NCBI GenBank assembly: GCA_947178565.1
Contig: CAMWYV010000047.1
Location: forward strand, 1 to 7,542
From: an uncultured Porphyromonadaceae bacterium
Lineage (GTDB): Bacteria; Bacteroidota; Bacteroidia; Bacteroidales; Muribaculaceae
Length of the DNA stretch: 7,542 nucleotides
Direction: 5' to 3'
A program made the translations under genes and the position numbers. Under the pieces are notes generated by a model. That model searched no databases, was not told the origin of the DNA, and saw only the letters and a program-made list of their open reading frames with translations. Below are positions 5,801 through 7,542 of this stretch, piece by piece (within the stretch, counting starts at the first letter, position 1; each line of letters begins with the position of its first letter).

Positions 5801-7542
5801 TTTTCAGCATTGGCTGACTTCTCTTTGATCTCAGCCTTACCCTCGGAATTGCTGCCCTTTATCACAGTGGGTGTGACAGTGGGGCTTGCCGGCATCTGGG
5901 CGTCAATGGTGTAAGTGAATGTGTTGCGGTTGAAACCGGGCACGGCTACGCCGCCGATAACAAGCGATTCAAGGCGTGAGAAGAATGGCGCATCATACTT
6001 AAGCGTATATGTGCGGCTTGAAATGCCGTCTGTGTCCGCGTTGCTGTTTGACACTTTAACCGTAGCGGTTGCGGTTTCAAGATTCAGACTCACCTCATGC
6101 TTGATGACACCGGCTGTTTTCTCCGGGAATTCAAAAGTAGCTTCGATATCTTCCACTGTTTTAGGCATCTGACCGGGAACGGTAGCTCTGATAGTCTCAC
6201 CTGTCTCTTCAAGCAAATCCACCTTGCCATTGGCTGTCACGATAGCTGAAAGACGTGAATAATAGGGGAGGAAGTGTAGTATATATTCGCGTTCGTCCTC
6301 GCCGTCACTGTTTGAAATCTCATTGCTCACAAGCAGCGTCACTGTTGCGGTAGTTGCATCGATAGTTACTTCAACCTGAGTGCCTTCCGTCGTATTTCCG
6401 TCATATTCGAGAATGGTGTAGGAGAGTTCGCTTTCAGATTCTATCACCGGGCTGTCAATATGATATTCAAACACATCGCTGTCAAATCCGGGCACTGCGA
6501 CACCGCCAACAGCGAGGCTGCCCAGAGACACGGAGCGGTTGTCATGCGTGCGCTGGTTGAAAGTGAATGTGTAAGTATGCGATTTCTCTCCATCGTAGTC
6601 GGTGCCTCCGTCGGGATTGCTTACGGTCACCGTAAGTTTTGGAGTCTTGCTGTCATACTCGTCACCGTCCAGACCGGTCACCACGGTAAGTTCCTTGTCA
6701 TCAAACCACTCGAAGCGGACACGTTCATCTATATTATCATCATGACGATAACCGCTGACGGTATAGGCAAATGTCTTGGAGTCAAAAGCGGGCTTGAGGG
6801 TCAGTGCTTTATCGCCGGCGGCATTCATTATCGATATTTTCTTGGGACGTGAGAGATCGACGCTGTCAAATATCAGATTATATGTGTGGCTGCTTAGTCC
6901 GTCATAGTCTTTGCCCCCGCTGTTGGTCACAGTGATTGTGCCCGCTCCCGTCTCGGTGTTTACTGTCACTTTCGCTGTCTGGTTGCCGTCGGGGAGAATA
7001 TAAACCGGCTGAATGTCAGTTACAGCAGGCATGAGTCCTATTGCACGGAGGTCAATTGACTTGCCGTCCTCGCTCACCGGGTATGTGGTACCCTTTACAG
7101 TCACTCCGCTGATTCGCGATGATGTGGGTGAGTCATACACCAAAGTATAGCTTTTTGTCAGCACCGGGTCGGCATCGGTATTGGTTACTGTGATTGTGAG
7201 TTTGGGATTATTGATGTCATCGGGAGTGCCGAAATCGCTGTTGAGCGTAACGGTGCCGCTGATTCCCGAGGCTTTGGTGACACTCTTCGGAAGAGTTTTG
7301 TCACTGTATTGTTCGCCGATATTCACGGTTTCGCCGCTCACGCTCACTGTGTTTTCGTCCATCAGTGTGATTTCCTCAATCTCGGCTCTGAAAGGGAGGA
7401 AAGATAATGTGTAATTGCGTGTAGTTTCGCTGTCATCAGGGTGAGATACAGTCAGTTTCGCGGTAGGATTGTCATTATCGCCGCCGCGGACAATTGAATC
7501 GATCACCGGATTGTCAGTACCGTCTGTTTCCACAGTCAGGTC
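2860..7542 (-). CDS. giant exported repeat protein: Ig/cadherin-like repeats, calycin-like barrels, sorting-like tail (partial, N-terminus beyond window)
   Basis: This reading frame is open to the window edge, so the N-terminus, including any signal peptide, is not seen; 1560 residues are visible. The first in-frame start-like codon is a GTG at 7533-7531 inside a repeat, which is a valine and not a start. Numbering from the codon at 7542-7540, residues 1-52 are a partial repeat and 53-968 hold ten beta-rich repeats. Residues about 977-1101, 1114-1243 and 1245-1380 are three calycin-like barrels, and about 1381-1510 is a divergent fourth. Residues 1526-1560 resemble the short C-terminal sorting tail of Bacteroidota secreted proteins. 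No catalytic motif, LPXTG or transmembrane segment is visible. The composition is rich in Thr, Asp, Val and Ser with very few Cys, as in extracellular adhesin-like proteins. A surface or secreted structural or binding role is inferred. The TGA at 2862-2860 overlaps the symporter ATG. Confidence 0.9.
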   Translation of the reverse strand, partial: DLTVETDGTDNPVIDSIVRGGDNDNPTAKLTVSHPDDSETTRNYTLSFLPFRAEIEEITLMDENTVSVSGETVNIGEQYSDKTLPKSVTKASGISGTVTLNSDFGTPDDINNPKLTITVTNTDADPVLTKSYTLVYDSPTSSRISGVTVKGTTYPVSEDGKSIDLRAIGLMPAVTDIQPVYILPDGNQTAKVTVNTETGAGTITVTNSGGKDYDGLSSHTYNLIFDSVDLSRPKKISIMNAAGDKALTLKPAFDSKTFAYTVSGYRHDDNIDERVRFEWFDDKELTVVTGLDGDEYDSKTPKLTVTVSNPDGGTDYDGEKSHTYTFTFNQRTHDNRSVSLGSLAVGGVAVPGFDSDVFEYHIDSPVIESESELSYTILEYDGNTTEGTQVEVTIDATTATVTLLVSNEISNSDGEDEREYILHFLPYYSRLSAIVTANGKVDLLEETGETIRATVPGQMPKTVEDIEATFEFPEKTAGVIKHEVSLNLETATATVKVSNSNADTDGISSRTYTLKYDAPFFSRLESLVIGGVAVPGFNRNTFTYTIDAQMPASPTVTPTVIKGSNSEGKAEIKEKSANAEKALVTVVVTNTQPDIDGESSHTYTVQYNLPYFSRLESITIGGQELTGLPQDGKTPIAFAGQLPATDEDARALFSYMFKQCSGNPVATVIFDHINATARITVTNGGQKDIDGKTSHVYIVQFNLPYYSTASSITLDGEEIPDFTPSQLDYTLPGQLPEKDRIDIQLYNGNGISDYKIDTDVESATVTITVANSGDADGKYASTTVYTLHFDLPYFSRLASLKVRGEEVEGFDRDKFEYTIGGALPAQNEIDGTAMKTSGRATVSVSRNVAEGIATVTVTNSGGADLDGKKTHTYTLRFDKPVNSRLSEISINGTPLDDFDTNTFTYRLTSVEMPAEGAVTAESSNPDAKITIAYDSSKYAVTITVTTDGADEDGKNTHTYTLNFKKQDVPAPSAGKTVEYTGTLNIYMMGDDITGGGQQAKVNIKENNDGTCTFSLPNFSLDLGDGPTPLGDIVVENVTMTPDGNGGYTYTGEVKGLELAEGSIVADVTLNGTTDAQGNAKMKILVLWEGIEIDVEFNGVKTAETGNTEPLPSEEWTDFDGTLSIEMGGSYIAENQKATVYITQPVNGKCIFKLPDFSIDLEGTELTLGDIVVEDVEVEETDGETKYTGFVPAMEFLDGEIIADINLNGTVDAAGNARMTIQVLWKASEDENIPINVEFNGKRNETAWLTFPGILTVALDGYDITEGGQQAVIKIAQTGDDGMYTFLLPDFSLALDAASEPAALGDIQVDDITMTPAEGYDRYTGKVDGMVLAGGEINANVKVDGTITTDSEVRINVDVTWFMDNEKRVPILVKFSNANEMPAVAERAVFTGTLTTETENSVKEHDVRIHLTPSYANRAECIIEGIDLAGSRAAAIGNSVTVPSVSISSLSNGFKAYDGAATAVEVQPGMTLDINLHGYSDLANKFNLLMDIEWIEEGIRISGTFKGDMDVTAITPVYSPEETDCKVEYYNLNGVRVNGENLAPGIYIRRCGNKSEKILVR
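2863..2967 (-). other. short C-terminal sorting-like tail (T9SS type A-like)
   Basis: The final 35 residues, beginning VEYYNLNGVRV, then ENLAPGIYIRR and ending KILVR, follow the pattern 'YNLxGxxV...LxpGIYIxR.gNKxxKilVr'. This ends many secreted Bacteroidota proteins and resembles the type A C-terminal signal of the type IX secretion system. It supports export of the giant protein to the surface or medium. Whether this particular short form is a functional T9SS signal is not shown by sequence alone. Confidence 0.7.
3015..3400 (-). repeat. divergent fourth calycin-like domain
   Basis: Residues about 1381-1510 keep the opening RAVFTGTLTTETEN and the closing IRISGTFKGD. A weak equivalent of the central 'F.LpnF.l' strand pair is seen in AECIIEGIDLAG, and of the DVTLNGT strand in LDINLHGYSDL. 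The LGDI motif is lost. It is probably the same fold, judged only by position, length and these edges. Confidence 0.5.
3405..3810 (-). repeat. calycin-like beta-barrel domain 3
   Basis: Residues about 1245-1380 begin WLTFPGILTVALDGYDI and continue with GGQQAVIKI, YTFLLPDFSLALD, ALGDIQVDDITMTP and YTGKVDGMVLAGGEI, ending PILVKFSNANE. The first half matches domain 1 best. The second half (VKVDGTITTDSEVRINVDV) has drifted from domains 1 and 2. Confidence 0.72.
3815..4203 (-). repeat. calycin-like beta-barrel domain 2
   Basis: Residues about 1114-1243 begin WTDFDGTLSIEMGG and continue with KCIFKLPDFSIDLEG, TLGDIVVEDVEV, YTGFVPAMEFLDGE and IADINLNGTVDAAGNARM, ending PINVEFNGKR. The unit lacks the GGQQA motif that domains 1 and 3 share (ENQKA here), but its second half is very close to domain 1. 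Confidence 0.75.
4240..4612 (-). repeat. calycin-like beta-barrel domain 1
   Basis: Residues about 977-1101 run from YTGTLNIYMMGDDI through GGQQAKVNI, CTFSLPNFSLDLG, PLGDIVVENVTMTP, YTGEVKGLEL and IADVTLNGTTD to IDVEFNGVK. The order 'YTGtL.....G....a.v.i...dG.ytf.LpnFsl.....LGdI.V..v.m...G...ytG' is the pattern of the calycin-like (lipocalin-fold) domain common in secreted Bacteroidales proteins (PF13944-like). Such barrels are presumed to bind small or hydrophobic ligands; no ligand can be named here. Confidence 0.75.
4641..7542 (-). repeat. tandem array of about 90-residue Ig/cadherin-like repeats (ten complete, one partial)
   Basis: Each unit reads roughly 'SRLxSLxIxGxxVxGFDxxxFxYxI...(M/L)P...ATVTVTNSGGxDxDGxxSHTYTLxFxxPYF'. 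Taking the Ser of the SRL-like anchor as unit start, units begin at 7386 (degenerate AEIEEI), 7119, 6852, 6531 (degenerate), 6258, 5979, 5706, 5424, 5160 and 4896. A partial unit fills 7542-7387. Pitches are 89, 89, 107, 91, 93, 91, 94, 88, 88 and about 85 residues. The pattern of a short strand pair, a 'GFDxxxFxY' turn and two final strands resembles the cadherin-like beta-sandwich family (PF12733-like) found in bacterial surface proteins; that assignment is by eye. Units have clearly diverged in both protein and DNA, so the array is not a recent expansion. Confidence 0.85.

Noticed and set aside
7531..7533. Apparent start codon of the giant protein
   Set aside because: The codon is GTG (valine) in the middle of a repeat unit and the frame continues unbroken to 7542. 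The gene is truncated by the window, not started here.
4641..7542. CRISPR array or short-period DNA repeats suggested by the recurring sequence
   Set aside because: The periodicity is about 264-321 bases, diverged, and follows protein repeats in frame. There are no identical short direct repeats with unique spacers.

Overview
The window looks like a stretch of a Bacteroidota chromosome, most likely from a gut Bacteroidales of the Muribaculaceae type. The evidence is a giant secreted repeat protein carrying calycin-like beta-barrels and a short C-terminal tail of the Por/type IX (T9SS-A-like) kind, the lack of clear Shine-Dalgarno sequences at the gene starts, and balanced base composition. 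The family placement is inference from protein style, not a search result.

All genes lie on the minus strand, so the transcriptional order runs from high to low coordinates. (1) 7542-2860: the 3' part of a very long gene, open to the window edge, with at least 1560 residues visible. It encodes one partial and ten complete Ig/cadherin-like beta repeats of about 85-107 residues, then three clear calycin-like barrels, one divergent fourth barrel, and a 35-residue sorting-like tail. (2) 2863-1667: a dicarboxylate/amino-acid:cation symporter (SDF/DAACS family) with unusual residues at the positions that normally bind sodium and the substrate side chain. (3) 1670-738: an ABC ATPase of the NatA type (COG4152-like). 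(4) 729-1: the N-terminal 243 residues of its NatB-type ABC-2 permease, cut by the window edge.

The four genes are packed with no intergenic space: two successive 4-base ATGA stop/start overlaps, then an 8-base gap. They must be read on one transcript here, with likely translational coupling. No internal promoter, terminator, RNA gene, mobile element or CRISPR array is visible, and no non-coding stretch exceeds 8 bases. The ATPase and permease form one export complex. How the symporter and the giant exported protein relate to it is unknown. The tight linkage of a very large exported repeat protein with three inner-membrane transport components is the most notable point of the window.
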